From Psoroptes ovis (taxonomy: Eukaryota > Arthropoda > Arachnida > Sarcoptiformes > Psoroptidae): a DNA stretch of 64,000 nt. The position numbers and the translations under genes are program-made. A model generated the notes under the pieces. It did no database searches. It was not told the DNA's origin and worked only from the letters and a program-made list of their open reading frames with translations. Every line of letters begins with the position of its first letter. Position 1 is the stretch's first letter. The stretch is taken from the NCBI GenBank assembly GCA_002943765.1, contig PQWQ01000008.1:1116001-1180000 (forward strand), read 5' to 3'. Shown in pieces: positions 12,430-24,127 of the stretch.

Positions 12430-12700
12430 TAAGACAGTGATTGTGAAAGATGCTCTGAGTTTGGCCTTTGGTTTTCATTCAAAATTTTTACTTCTTAAAT
12501 TCGAATCTGTAGATTTCAAAGAAACTTTGAAGAAATCAAAAATCTTAGAAAACTTTGAAAAATTCTCAAAAAAATTTAAAAACTCATCAATCTTATTATT
12601 AACATTATCCATGAATGATTATTATTGAAATGATTTTTAATCCAAAATCTAAGAAAATCATTCAAAAAAGTTTTCAAATTTAAGAAAATCCAATTTTTGA

Positions 12701-12774
12701 GCGTGTCCGAAAAATTGGTGCCGGTTTTCACATTGAAATTCGTTGAAAATCCCGACAAAACTTTTCCGACAACC
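12701..12774. mobile_element. TTGTCC palindrome (divergent class)
   Basis: GCGTGTCCGAAAAATTGGTG to AAAACTTTTCCGACAACC. Confidence 0.75.
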
Positions 12775-13554
12775 AATGAAATGAAAATTCAGTGAATTTT
12801 CATTGATATGAATGAACCAAACAGACTTTGATTATCAATAAACATTGATATCATATTTGATATTTATGAATGATCATCATCATCATCATTGTATATGATT
12901 GATTAAAGTTGATTTTAAGCAGATTTTTTCATTTTAAACCAAACCAAATACTTACATGAATCAGATCTAAAATCAATCATACACAATGAAATTCACTTGT
13001 TGTTTGAATATCTTTGAATTTTTGAATATTTTTCATTCAAATCAGATGAATTATTCAAAATTAAGACGTTACAAGTTTTTTGTTTGTTTCAACTCAGAAT
13101 GGTGGTGGCCAAACACCATCAAATCTCCACCAAATCTCTCGTTGATTTCCCGAACATATTTCTTGAATCATTCAACATTACGATCCCCGTTCAGCTGCTT
13201 CAAGCTGCTTTGGTTTCATTTGAGTTGATACGATTTCGTTCATTTTTGACCAACCACAATTCATTTATATGATTAAATTGAATGACAATCTCTGTGTATA
13301 AGACAATCATCAGATTGAAAATCAATCGAGAATCATAAGAAAAAAAATGAATGAATGAAAATTTCTTTGAGATTTCTCTGAAATTTTGAAGAAATGATCG
13401 AATAAGAAAAGCATATGAGGACAAAAATCAATTAATCATAATCTTAAGAAATATTTTTTTTCAAATCTTTCGTTGCCAATCACAAATAAACAAATTTCTT
13501 TAAGAAAATTTGAAATTCTTTCCATGTTCTTGAGTGTTTCATGTCAACTAAATA

Positions 13555-13636
13555 TTAGGTTGTCCGTAAAGTTCTTGACGATTTTCATGAACAACTCTCA
13601 ATTGATTAAGCCGAATGAACTTTTTGGACAACCTAT
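13555..13636 (-). mobile_element. TTGTCC palindrome, family A, minus orientation
   Basis: TTAGGTTGTCCGTAAAGTTC, TTGACGATTTTCATGAACAA; ends GAACTTTTTGGACAACC; TA on the left. Confidence 0.9.
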
Positions 13637-14356
13637 TATATGAACAACTAAATATTACATAATTCATTTGACATTCGTAATTCATTAATTATTATTATTA
13701 TTATTATGATTATTATTAGTTCAGAGTTATTTTCAAAAAAAAAAAAAAAAAATCAAAGCTCAAATCATTCATTTTTTCCCCTTCTTCTTGTGGTCTTAAG
13801 AATCTTAAGAATAATATCTCTGCTCTTATAAGACATTTCAAGACCTTCCATTCAAGAACATCTTTTCAAAGACATCTAAGACATTTTCTCGAAGATTTAA
13901 AATTTGTCATAAAAATATTCTCATACAAGCACAAATATCATTTGGAAAAACATGTGTTTTTTCCATATTTTTTACTTCGTTAATTCTTGGCTGTCCATGT
14001 CTTGTTTCGAGCTGAATCATCTCAGTCAGTACATATTGTTTTAATGTGTCTAAATGTATGTCTTTAGTGGTTTTTGAGCATGTATTTGATAACATGAAAA
14101 TCTTTGAATTTACAAGTCATTGTATTAACACAAATCTTTTGAAAGTTTTTAATCGTTTTACAAGGTTTTTGGCTGAAAATTTTCTTCAAAATATTTAAGA
14201 AAATCAAAGCTTTTCTTCTCCCTTCTTATTTCCTTGATTATTTGACAATCAATTTGACATTTCGTTCGATGTGTGTTTAGTGTTAATTCAATGTGTAATG
14301 TGAATCCACAAATGCATTCGCCAATGTAATTCAATGCATTCGCCAATGTCCATGTT

Positions 14357-14436
14357 TTAGATTGTCCGAAAAGTTCATTTCGCTTAATCAATAGAGTTGC
14401 TCATGAAAATCGGCCAGAACTTTTCGGACAACCTAA
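14357..14436 (+). mobile_element. TTGTCC palindrome, family A, + orientation
   Basis: TTAGATTGTCCGAAAAGTTC, ATTTCGCTTAATCAATAG; ends GAACTTTTCGGACAACCTAA. Confidence 0.92.
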
Positions 14437-14666
14437 TATGTTCTGTGGTTTTTTTTTTGGTGAATTTCAAATTTCAAATTTACCGCAAGTTACCACCACT
14501 GAAAAACATGTGACATTTTCTTCTGTTCAATCTTCTGATCGAATTTCTTTCAAAATTTCGAATCTTTGATTTTTATCATCATTATCTTTTACAGATTTTC
14601 AAACTTTTTCGAACATAAACACTGAAAAATCAAACTTTTTAAAACATTTGACATGTCTAAAAAACA

Positions 14667-14741
14667 GGTTGTCTGAAAAGTTCGTTCCGATTACTCAATG
14701 GGCATCCCGATTGAAAATCAGCCAAAACTTTCCGGACAGCC
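14667..14741. mobile_element. TTGTCC palindrome (divergent class)
   Basis: GGTTGTCTGAAAAGTTCGTT to CAAAACTTTCCGGACAGCC. Confidence 0.8.
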
Positions 14742-14923
14742 GCAAATGATTTCCTTGATAATTTTGGCTAAACTTTGTTTCATTTGATTTTCGATTAATG
14801 AAAAAACGAACAAAACATTCAAAGAAATGAAAAAATTCTTATCTAAATTGAATATGTCATTTGACAAACAAACATTTTGACGACATTCAATTTGGTATAT
14901 GTGTTTAGAACTGAAAATTCAGC

Positions 14924-15012
14924 GGTTGTCCGAAAAGTTCTGGACCATTGAAATCAATAAAAAATCATTACAAATGTCCATTGAAAAGCGCGGCGAACTT
15001 TTCGGACAATCC
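14924..15012. mobile_element. TTGTCC palindrome (divergent class)
   Basis: GGTTGTCCGAAAAGTTCTGG to GGCGAACTTTTCGGACAAT; 89 bp, unique centre. Confidence 0.8.
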
Positions 15013-15222
15013 AATACGCATGTAATTTTGTGTAAATCAATGATTTCGATCTTCATTTTCGTTCGATTTGAGACTCGAAATTTGATTTTAATTAATTCTA
15101 AGATTGATAGTTGGACGAGTTGTTTTTCGAAAAAAAAATTTCCCGCCAAAAAGATCTTTTCGAATTTCGATTAATTACACAAAAATTGAATGATAAAATG
15201 ATTTAATTCGATTCGACTCAAA

Positions 15223-15298
15223 GGTTCTCGTAGATAAGCCGTGTCTTGCCAAGGGTCGATGCTTTAATCAGCCGTAGTCCGGCTTATCGACAAGAACC
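15223..15298. repeat. 76-bp foldback of a different family
   Basis: GGTTCTCGTAGATAAGCCG pairs with CGGCTTATCGACAAGAACC (17 of 19). A related half, TTCTCGTTGATAAGCCGTAC, occurs alone at about 46234-46253. Not like the TTGTCC elements. Confidence 0.7.
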
Positions 15299-16740
15299 AA
15301 AGATCGAATCTTTAAAATCTTTGAAAAATTTAATTAAATTTTAATTTTTCCGGGAACATTTTATGATTCGTTTTTTGTCCGCCACTTCGGAGCATCCAGT
15401 GAAAATTTTACGGCAAAATAGCCCGAGGCAATTTCTGAAGAAATTTTTCAGGGAAAAAATTTCCGAAATTTTTTTCTTGGCCATCTTCGTTTTTTACGAC
15501 CAAAAAATTTGCATATTTTTAAAATTTTCTTGAATTTTTGCCTGAAATTTTTGCTTCAATTTGCTGACCTTTATTCTTCTGAAGGGCAAAAAAATATTTC
15601 TTAAGATATGTTCAACAGGTTTTAACCTTGAAGAAATTTAAATTATCGCATTCATTTATTCATTTTTATTTACCTAAATTCATTTGTTCATTTGACAATT
15701 AACTTGTTTTAGGCTTAGGTTATAATTTTGTCTGGTCATTTGATGGTCAAATTATAATAATAATGCTAATAATAATAATTATTATCATTTGCATTTGTAT
15801 TTAAATAATAAATTAATGTTTGAATGTTTTGCATTATGTAAATTTATTGCCATTTCAGCAGGGTTTTACCCCCTTTTTAATTTCTTCCTTGAAACCCTTT
15901 TGAATTCAAACTGTTTATCCCGACCGTTAGCGCGGCAGCAGCTCGGAGCTCTGAGCGATAACGGTATTTTTGGACGTCTTAAAGGCGCCCAACCGAACCC
16001 TGGCCCATGTCTAATGATCAAATGGTGGATATACGGTTACGATGCTGCCTGCATTCGAGTGTATATATCTCATATATGTATCACATATGTGTGTAATAAT
16101 GTGACCAGTAGTCATTTGTGTAATTTGTTCCTTCTACTCCTGGCTGTTAATTGTCATGTGATTTAAATAACTCATTTACACCCGTTTCTTATTGTTGTTG
16201 TTTTTCGAAGCAACAAAACATTTAATGTGTCCGAATTTCTCAGCCATTTGTCTGATGTTGTTTTTTTTCAATTGTGAATTGTCAAGACAATTAGTCTTAA
16301 GGCTCAGTGAAAAAATGAAAAAACAATTCAAAGGTCGCCAGTTGTTTGTTGTTGCTGTTGATGACCATTGGTCATTATGTAAATTTCTAAGTAATTTCAT
16401 TTATGAATGACTCTTCAAAAAATTCTTTGATGATGTGAATTTTTTGACATAATTTTCGGCTCATTCATTCGTCGTTGACATTGATCATGCAACATTGAAT
16501 CGAAATAGCCATCAATTCATCTTCGTAATGGCCATCGGACAACATTGAAAAATTGAACAATTTACTCAGCACATCGATGATTGATATTCAAAATGATGAA
16601 TTCACCGCTGCATAATTATTCATATTATTTCATATCTATAACCTTAACCTTTAAAAAAAAAAAAATGAAAGAAACCTTTTAAATTGATTTTAAATTATGT
16701 GAAAATTGTTTAAGCATCTTCCAGCATTTTTAAAAGATTT
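15299..16740. other. Non-coding; one GC-richer patch
   Basis: 15918-16010 is GC-richer and begins TCCCGACCGTTAGCGCGG, which resembles the tail of the dyad repeat (copy 2). Its 125-codon open frame has no recognisable protein. Confidence 0.5.
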
Positions 16741-16825
16741 GGTTGTCCGAAAAGTTTTCGCGGCTGAATTTAATGAAGCTATTCATTGATTGGACGTTTA
16801 AAGATCGTCACTATTTTTCGGACAC
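16741..16825. mobile_element. TTGTCC palindrome (divergent class)
   Basis: GGTTGTCCGAAAAGTTTTCG to CACTATTTTTCGGACAC; right arm decayed. Confidence 0.65.
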
Positions 16826-17884
16826 TCGCATTCGAATTGAAAGGATTTCATTTAAAAATTTACTCATTTGATTGCAACACACACAATTTTCAACTGTATT
16901 CAAATGACAAATTGTTTGAAAATATTCAAAAATATGCAAAATTCTTGAGAATTTTTCTTTGAAAGTTTTCCGTGGTCACTCATAAACACTGTGATTGACC
17001 ACACAAACATTTGTTCTTTATGCACATCTTTCATCAATCAAAAAATGAATTCATTTAGTAATTCTTGGTCTCATTGATTTAGTGCTAAGCACGCAATTCA
17101 TGATTATTTATGGGAGAAAGCAGAGAAGTCATCATTTCCTTAAGATGAAAAATTGAGTAATTTTCTTATTTGGAAGGAAAAGTTTCCAGAAATTTTGGAA
17201 AATTTCCCATAATTATTTCACCTCTTTGACAATCGCAAATTGTCAAAAAATGTTCGCATCACACTCGGGCTCGACCCGATTGATGCTAATCAATAATTAT
17301 GATGATAATGACGAGAATCTCCTCTTCCTCCTCCTCATCATCATCGATTGTATTCGGTCAATCATTCATGGAATCAATTTGTTTGTTGATGACAAACGTA
17401 TTGATTGATTTTCTGAGAAACTTTCCCGAATTTTTCCCAGGAAATTTCCCAAAAATAACTAAAATTCTTCCAATTAATTTGTCCTTCCGAAAGAAATTTC
17501 CCAGAAATTCTATTGAATGTTTGACCAAGAAGAATTTCCAGGAGAAATTTCTCATCAAATCATCGGCTCTACTGGATTCTGATTCGTGGTCTTCGAAGTT
17601 CAGAATTCACTCATCGGATCGGCACGATTCTTTGTACGAACAGATTTGCTGTGAGAACATCAAAACCAAATGATTCGACCAATCGATCGAATTTTGTTAC
17701 AAAAATTCAATATTTCAAGACAGAAGAATCTCTTCTGTCTGGCAAAATATTGATTTTTTCCTTTTTTTTTGTTTGTTTGATTGAATTGAAATTCTTCGAT
17801 TCTTGAAGATGTTTTTTTGTTTGGGAAGAAAATTTTCTTTGAAATTTCTTTGAAATTTTTTTCAAGAAAAAATTTTTAAAAATT

Positions 17885-17987
17885 TACCGCGCTACCAGTC
17901 GGGACATTTTTCAATAATTGTCGGGTTAACTGTCGCCTTTTGTTCACTAAACAGTGCAAATGCCCGAGTCACTCTCGGGCTGAGCAG
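17885..17987 (-). repeat. GC-rich dyad repeat, copy 2
   Basis: Minus strand: CTGCTCA, the 19-bp dyad GCCCGAGAGTGACTCGGGC (17980-17962), GGCGACAGTTA, then TCCCGACTGGTAG 76 bp from the dyad start. Confidence 0.65.
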
Positions 17988-18337
17988 TTGGCGAGCGAAA
18001 AATTGCAACGGAATTTTCCGTTTTATGCCGGTAAAGTGTATTTTCAAAAATTGATGTTTCAAATGATTTTTATTGCTTCTTTTACTTGCTTACTTACTTA
18101 CTACCGTAAGTAAAACTTGTTATTATTATTCAGTTTGTCTGTTTGTTTATTTATTGCCCGTTGGCATTCGAAGTGAAATAAATTTTCAGTGGAAAAAAAA
18201 TCCACAAAAATTTTTTTAATAACAAAAGTAAACATTTTCCAAAAAATTTTTTTCTTTTTCGTAAAGTTTCCCTTCAAAAAATCTTTGAAAATTTTCTTTT
18301 GATTCATTTTTTCTGCTTTGTCCGAAATGTAATTACA

Positions 18338-18375
18338 CCAGAAATATGATGGTAGCCAATGGCTACCATTTCTGG
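18338..18375. repeat. 15-bp stem-loop
   Basis: CCAGAAAT(ATG)ATGGTAGCC faces GGCTACCATTTCTGG with a 3-nt bulge and almost no loop. Confidence 0.75.
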
Positions 18376-19369
18376 TTCAAAAAAAAGTTCGGAAATTTTC
18401 CATAAAAATGTTTTCTTTGGTAAATTTCAAGGAAGTTTCCGGAAAATTTCCGCGAAACTAATTGTAAGCACTAGCCAAATGTCAAGGTTTGTGCGGGTAG
18501 CAGTTTCAGCTTGTGTAGATGTTTGTGTAACAGATTGAATGAATGGTGTCAATCGAAGATTATCAGATTATTCATTTCCAAAATGTTTCTTAGATATATG
18601 TGGGTGTAAAATAAGCTGTGAAAAATTAATTCGAAACGCATTGTTTTTTTTTTCCTAAGATTTCTGGCAAATTTCTCAAAAAATTTAAGCTGGATCTTAG
18701 CAAATCAAAAGTTAAAAAAGTCGCAATATTTGAAAAAATAAACTGGGGTAAAATACCCATGTATTCCGTTTATTTGATTCCGGTAAAATTTTCCAGAAAG
18801 TTTCTGAGAAATTTCTCGTAAATTTTTTCTGAGAAACTTTCCGTAAATTTTCGAGAAATTTTCCAGCAAAAATTCTTATAAATCCACAATTAATCATCTC
18901 TGACCATTGTTATCGACCGGAACAACAATGAATTTAACAAATTATCAGCAGCATTATTTTATTGTCACGATGATTTCATTTGATCACCGAAATCTTGGTC
19001 AAATAAATGAAAATTTCCGACCTAAATTCGTGAATTAATTCGTGATTATTCATATGATTTCATTCATAAATGGCGACACAACATTATTTGAGTGTATGAT
19101 TTAAATATGTTTAAACAATTTCAAACATTTTAAATATTTTAAAACGTTTATTTCTCTCATATTTCTTAAAATACCTTTAAATACCTTTGAAAGAATTATT
19201 TTTCTTAAAAAGTCAAAACATAATTTGATGATCAATTATGTAATTACGATTGATGTTTAACCTCTAAAAACCTATACCTCTTAAAATATATTATATAACC
19301 GATTATTATCATCATCATCATCATAATCATTTTAATGATAAATTATTATGAGGTATATATGTGTTAAGA

Positions 19370-19444
19370 GGTTGTCCGAAAAGTTTTGGCCGATTTTTCA
19401 GTGTTTTTTTCATCTGAAAATCCGCAAAAACTTTCCGGACACCC
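19370..19444. mobile_element. TTGTCC palindrome (divergent class)
   Basis: GGTTGTCCGAAAAGTTTTGG to AAAAACTTTCCGGACACCC. Confidence 0.8.
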
Positions 19445-20039
19445 TGCGCTTTTCTTCCAATTGTGTGTACCTTACACACAAATAATGACCAATAATTTAA
19501 TGATAATGATCATCCTCATAACGATTTTTGAAAAAGTTGATGAATCATATTTAAATATATTATAATTTGTCCTCATCATCAACAACATCGTGGTCGTCTT
19601 GTGGATGATAATGGCCAAGAAATTGGTCATTTTCAATGTTATGAGGCTTTGGAAAAATCACCTGAACTGCTTTGCCCGTTAAAAACCGTCGCATTTTTCC
19701 ATTGATTTCCACGCTTTTCCACTTGTTCACTGACCGTGTTTCGAGCAATTTTTAACGATGATAATTATATGTTGCCGAATTCAACAACGATTTGAAGAAA
19801 TTAAAATTTTTTTTTTTCATCAAACAAAATCAACTTTGAATTATCTTAGTTTAGTCAATTTATTGTTGTTGAGCATTCAAAAAACCATTAAACCATTTTA
19901 TATTTAAATATTTTCATATTTAAATAAATTGTTTATCAGTAAATTAATGAACAAAAAAAAACTCAAATTATGTACACTTAGACGTCCGATATGCAGTCAT
20001 TGCCCGGATATTCTCGTCTTTGTTTTTCTGCTTTCAACG

Positions 20040-20138
20040 TGCTCAGCCCGCGTCAAACTCGGGCATCGGCGGTTGTTTGCCCACAACAGTCGACAGCTTC
20101 GAGGTGATTTCGGGAAAACTGTCCGACTGTTTCAGGGT
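20040..20138 (+). repeat. GC-rich dyad repeat, copy 3
   Basis: TGCTCA, the 19-bp dyad GCCCGCGTCAAACTCGGGC (20046-20064), AACAGTCGACAG, then GTCCGACTGTTTC at 76 bp. Confidence 0.65.
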
Positions 20139-20756
20139 GATTATTAAAATTCGTTGATTTTTTTGTGAATTCCGAGAAAAACTCGACATAACTAGGTCTT
20201 TATCTTTGACCTAAAATCAATTTTTTTGAAATTTTCAGAAATTTCTTGGAAAATTTCCTTAATTTCTTCGATTACTCGAAACGACAAATCATTCAGTGAT
20301 GAAAGGATTAAACATCAAATGACATACTTTTTTCTTGTGTGAATTACTCTTGATGTGTACTTAATGTGTGAAATTATCAGTGTTCAGTGATGATCATCCA
20401 TTTGATAATTTACACCAACGGACACAACGATTATCGCCACATTCGATATGATATCACCCATGGCATAAATCTTTGGAAAGTTTTTCCTCGGAAACTTTTC
20501 CAATTTTCTTGGAATCAAAGGGTTAATTTATTGATTTCGATGAAGAAAAAATTTCCGGGAAAACGATTTACACTCTTTCGAAATCAAAGAAATTGAATCA
20601 ATTAATCAATCAATGTTTTGTCTTGATTAGATTTTTCAATTTTTAGATTTTATGTCTTTGACAAAATCTTAGCAAATCTCAAATTTCATCCGTAAACATG
20701 GTGACAAGTGGGCGCTTAACGGTCCATAACCGTGAAATTCCGTCATGATTTTTCAC

Positions 20757-20856
20757 CTGCCAAGCCCGAGTGAGACTCGGGCGTTTTGCCTGATAAATGA
20801 AAATAACGACTGTTTCAATGAGGATTCTTAAAAAATGCTCCGACTATTAGTTGGGT
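20757..20856 (+). repeat. GC-rich dyad repeat, copy 4
   Basis: The perfect 19-bp dyad GCCCGAGTGAGACTCGGGC (20764-20782), AACGACTGTTTC, then CTCCGACTATTAG at 75 bp. Confidence 0.65.
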
Positions 20857-21645
20857 GAAAATTATGAAATTTCAAATTGCGTGCAAATTTTCCAAAAATG
20901 TCACTGTTGTTGAATCGTCTAAAATTTAGACTAAATTGATGAAAATTGAACATGAAAAATTTGCGTGCAGCCACAAAACGAAAATTCCACTGATTATTTC
21001 AGGCAAATTATGGCCGAAATTGGTCAGAAATATCTAAATTACAAATCTTCGAATGGTCATTTGATATAATGGTCAAATGACCTTTTCGTCAAAGTAATTA
21101 TCTGTCAGAAAAGAGACAGAAATAATTGATGTTTTATCATTCACAAAGTACGTATATGCAAATGGTCATTTATGGCCATTGATGGCCATATTTGGAAATT
21201 GTTTCTGATAAGATTTCTTCCACGGAAAATTCCCCGAAATTCGCGTCTTATCGCACTTTGTTTGTTGATAATAAAGTCGTTTTATTAGGTAATAACCCTT
21301 GGTAATGATTTGTCGCTGCAATTTGTTGCACCCAAAAGGTGATAAAACAATTGCACCCGAAGGTAACAACCACCTTCGTATCACCACAGGGTGATGATGG
21401 CGGTTGCTTTGGTGTTGATGTCTTTGAAAGGTGGGTTATTTTCATCACTCCTCAAACCCTTTACACCTTAAATTAGACTTTTCAAGTGAAAGTAGTCTGA
21501 TTTCGCTAAACGTAATGTGATTCGAAAGTGATTGATTCAAATAATGCCCTGCAGGCCAAACTTGGTCTTGTTCCGAGAAATGATTTTGTTCAATTATGAT
21601 CTAAAAATGTATCATTTTTCAAGAAATAATTTGATTTGTCTTAAA

Positions 21646-21717
21646 GGTGTCCGAAAAGTTTTTGCCGATTTTCAAATGAAAATTTCTCGGTTTAATGGTC
21701 ACTGACTTTTCGGACAA
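21646..21717. mobile_element. TTGTCC palindrome (divergent class)
   Basis: GGTGTCCGAAAAGTTTTTGC to CACTGACTTTTCGGACAAA. Confidence 0.7.
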
Positions 21718-21892
21718 ATAAACCAAAATGAATGATAAATGATATTGAATGATATTTTCAAATGATAACTATGTGTCATTATAATTGCTCGAATAATTTG
21801 AAAACTTTTCCTTGATCAAAAATCAATTGAAGTTGAAAAACAATAAACATTGGTTATAAATTGTTATAAAAATCCTAAACAATCGAAAGCCA

Positions 21893-21912
21893 ATCGATCG
21901 ATCGATCGATCA
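21893..21912. repeat. ATCG tetranucleotide repeat
   Basis: Five units of ATCG. Confidence 0.85.
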
Positions 21913-22708
21913 AACAATTCATCAATCATTTAAAACTTTGAAATTTGAAATTTCAAATTCAACAAAATTGAAATTTTTCGTGATTTTTTCTTTTTTGTCC
22001 AATTTAATATCGATCAAAGAATTAGAAATTGTTTTATGAGGTCTTTCACAAATTTTGTTCCAATTTTCAATTGGATTCGGTCATGGAAACGTAGCGCTCG
22101 ATTGGATAATCCAATAAACTCGAAACGATTTCCATTGTCATTCGATTGTTTTCAATTAGATTTATGAATTCACCTGAGTCGATTATGTCTTAAATATTTA
22201 GTATCGCTTGTAATCCCATATGGCAGTCACAAATCCAAACTGGCCAAATAAATACTGACCTAGCGATGATGTAAATCAATACCTTGCTTAGAAAACAGAC
22301 AAAAGACTAGAATATTTCAACAATGTACCCTAGGGGCAAATTTCAAAGATTTCTTAAGCAAAAAATCTTGAGAATCGAGAAATGAATCGAGAATCGTAAG
22401 AAAATTTTTCGGGCTGAAAAATCTCAAGAAAAATTTTCCAAAAAAATCTAATAATATTCAAGCATTAATGCATCTTACTCCCCCATCTACTCCTCAACCA
22501 TTCTTCCACTATCCTCCTTCCCATGCACTCTATCTCGTATATCATTTCCTATCTACATCCATTACAAATGTGTATTAACGAAAATTTAATTTCAAAATTC
22601 AAAATTCTTAAAAATTTCAATTTTTATACATTTCGAATCATCGAAAATTTTAGAAAAAAAAATACAAAAATCGAGTTTTGAATTTAAATTTTCAATTTAA
22701 ATATATTT

Positions 22709-22804
22709 GGCTGTCCGGAAAGTTTTTGCGGTGTGTTCAGTACGCATTTCCAATGGAAAATCCTTTGAAATTTTCAAGAAAGCCGCAAGGACTTTTTGGA
22801 CACC
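22709..22804. mobile_element. TTGTCC palindrome (divergent class)
   Basis: GGCTGTCCGGAAAGTTTTTG and CGG pair with CCGCAAGGACTTTTTGGACA; 96 bp. Confidence 0.78.
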
Positions 22805-23339
22805 TCAATGATAGAATGTTAGAACGTTTTGAATTGAAATTTTTAAAAAATATTTTAAAATTTGATTTTTTTCCGAAATAAAAATGTTTTCATTTTAAAT
22901 TTTTTTTGAAATTTGATTTTTGAAAATTTTGAATTCAAAAATCAAATTTCAACGAAAATGTAAAAGCAAAATATATTTGTTTGTTTGTCTTTGAAACAAA
23001 TTGAACAGTGATTCTACAAGGCCAACATATAACGAATAAGCGGTACGCGAGTGTAAGAAGATCAAAGTGGGCTAAGATTTAGGCAATAGAATTTCAGAGA
23101 AAGGTTTCAGGGAGAGAGAGGTGGATAGGGAAGGGGAGAGGGTTAAACAGTGATTGAAAGATGGATCATAGAATTTTCATCGATTGAAGGGTCTCTTAAA
23201 GGCTTTCTCGAATTGAAACATTTTAAGTATTTTTCAAGGAATAATTCTTCAAAAATTTCAATTCTTTGGATTCAATCTTAGAATATATTTAAATTCTGTT
23301 GATTTTTACTCATCATTTTTCGTTTTTCTTTTATTTCAG

Positions 23340-23613
23340 ATACAATTCACGATTGACGAATGTCTTGGCCGAAAAATCCGTGATAATCATTGAACAAATA
23401 TACTTATCTTGAAGAATCACCTGATTTTCTCCAACCAAAATCCAGCAAATATTCTTCGAATTTCATCAAATGAAAATTCTTGATTCTACATTGATTCTTT
23501 CATTTGATTTCTTAAATCACAAATCTTAATTCATTCATTTACATCACTGATTTATAAGCAAAATAATAATCATAAATAAGTAAAATATCTTTCAACTTTC
23601 AACCAAACAAATG
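23340..23613 (+). other. Candidate non-coding (5' leader) exon
   Basis: CTTTTATTTCAG|AT acceptor and CAAATG|GTAAGT donor bound 274 nt with no long frame. The last three bases are an ATG in the context ACCAAACAAATG. It could be an upstream leader exon of Ten-m, but its splice to 56348 does not give an open Ten-m frame. Confidence 0.3.
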
Positions 23614-23765
23614 GTAAGTCAAATGTTTCACTATTATTTGTTTGATTTATTTCTCGAACAAACGATTTCAATTATTTACTTTGTGAAATTCATACATATT
23701 ACACTGAATACATTCGTTCGTGTCCATATGTAAATAAATTACATTCAAACACATTACATTAAATA

Positions 23766-23847
23766 CTAGGCCGTTCGAAAAGTTCTGACCGATTTTCTAG
23801 CGCAACTCTGCTGATTAAGCGGAATGAACTTTTCGGACAACCCTAAT
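23766..23847 (-). mobile_element. TTGTCC palindrome, family A, minus orientation
   Basis: CTAGGCCGTTCGAAAAGTTC, TGACCGATTTTCTAGCG; ends GAACTTTTCGGACAACCCTA. Confidence 0.88.
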
Positions 23848-24050
23848 ATATAAGCAATTCTATGAGATTCTGCTATTTCTGCACGATTTTTGCTGCAAGA
23901 ATTGTGCAGAATCAGCATTTTTGCCGTTGAAAAATTTCTGCAAACTGTCTATGAACTCTATGAATGGCCTTTAAATGAAAGAATTTTACCAGAACGGCTG
24001 TAAATTATCCGTACGAGTGTATAAATGATTAAATAAATTATTTCTTATTT

Positions 24051-24127
24051 GGTTTGTCCGAAAAGTTCATAGCTGTTCTTTGCTTGATTTTCAATGGGAA
24101 ACCCATCAAAAACTTTTCCGACAACCT
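24051..24127. mobile_element. TTGTCC palindrome (divergent class)
   Basis: GGTTTGTCCGAAAAGTTCAT to AAAAACTTTTCCGACAACC. Confidence 0.8.

Larger units (their letters stand above)
16826..19369. other. Non-coding, low-complexity AATTTTCC/GGAAATTT words
   Basis: Dense short words such as GGAAATTTTCC and AGAAATTTCTC (17165-17215, 17410-17560, 18380-18460, 18780-18880). Contains dyad repeat copy 2 and the stem-loop at 18338. Confidence 0.55.

Noticed and set aside
15223..15298. tRNA gene
   Set aside because: The long outer stem looked tRNA-like in size, but there is no cloverleaf, anticodon arm or B-box GGTTCGA.
15789..16166. 125-codon open frame on the + strand
   Set aside because: No recognisable motif and AT-driven composition; it crosses a GC-rich patch that looks like repeat DNA.
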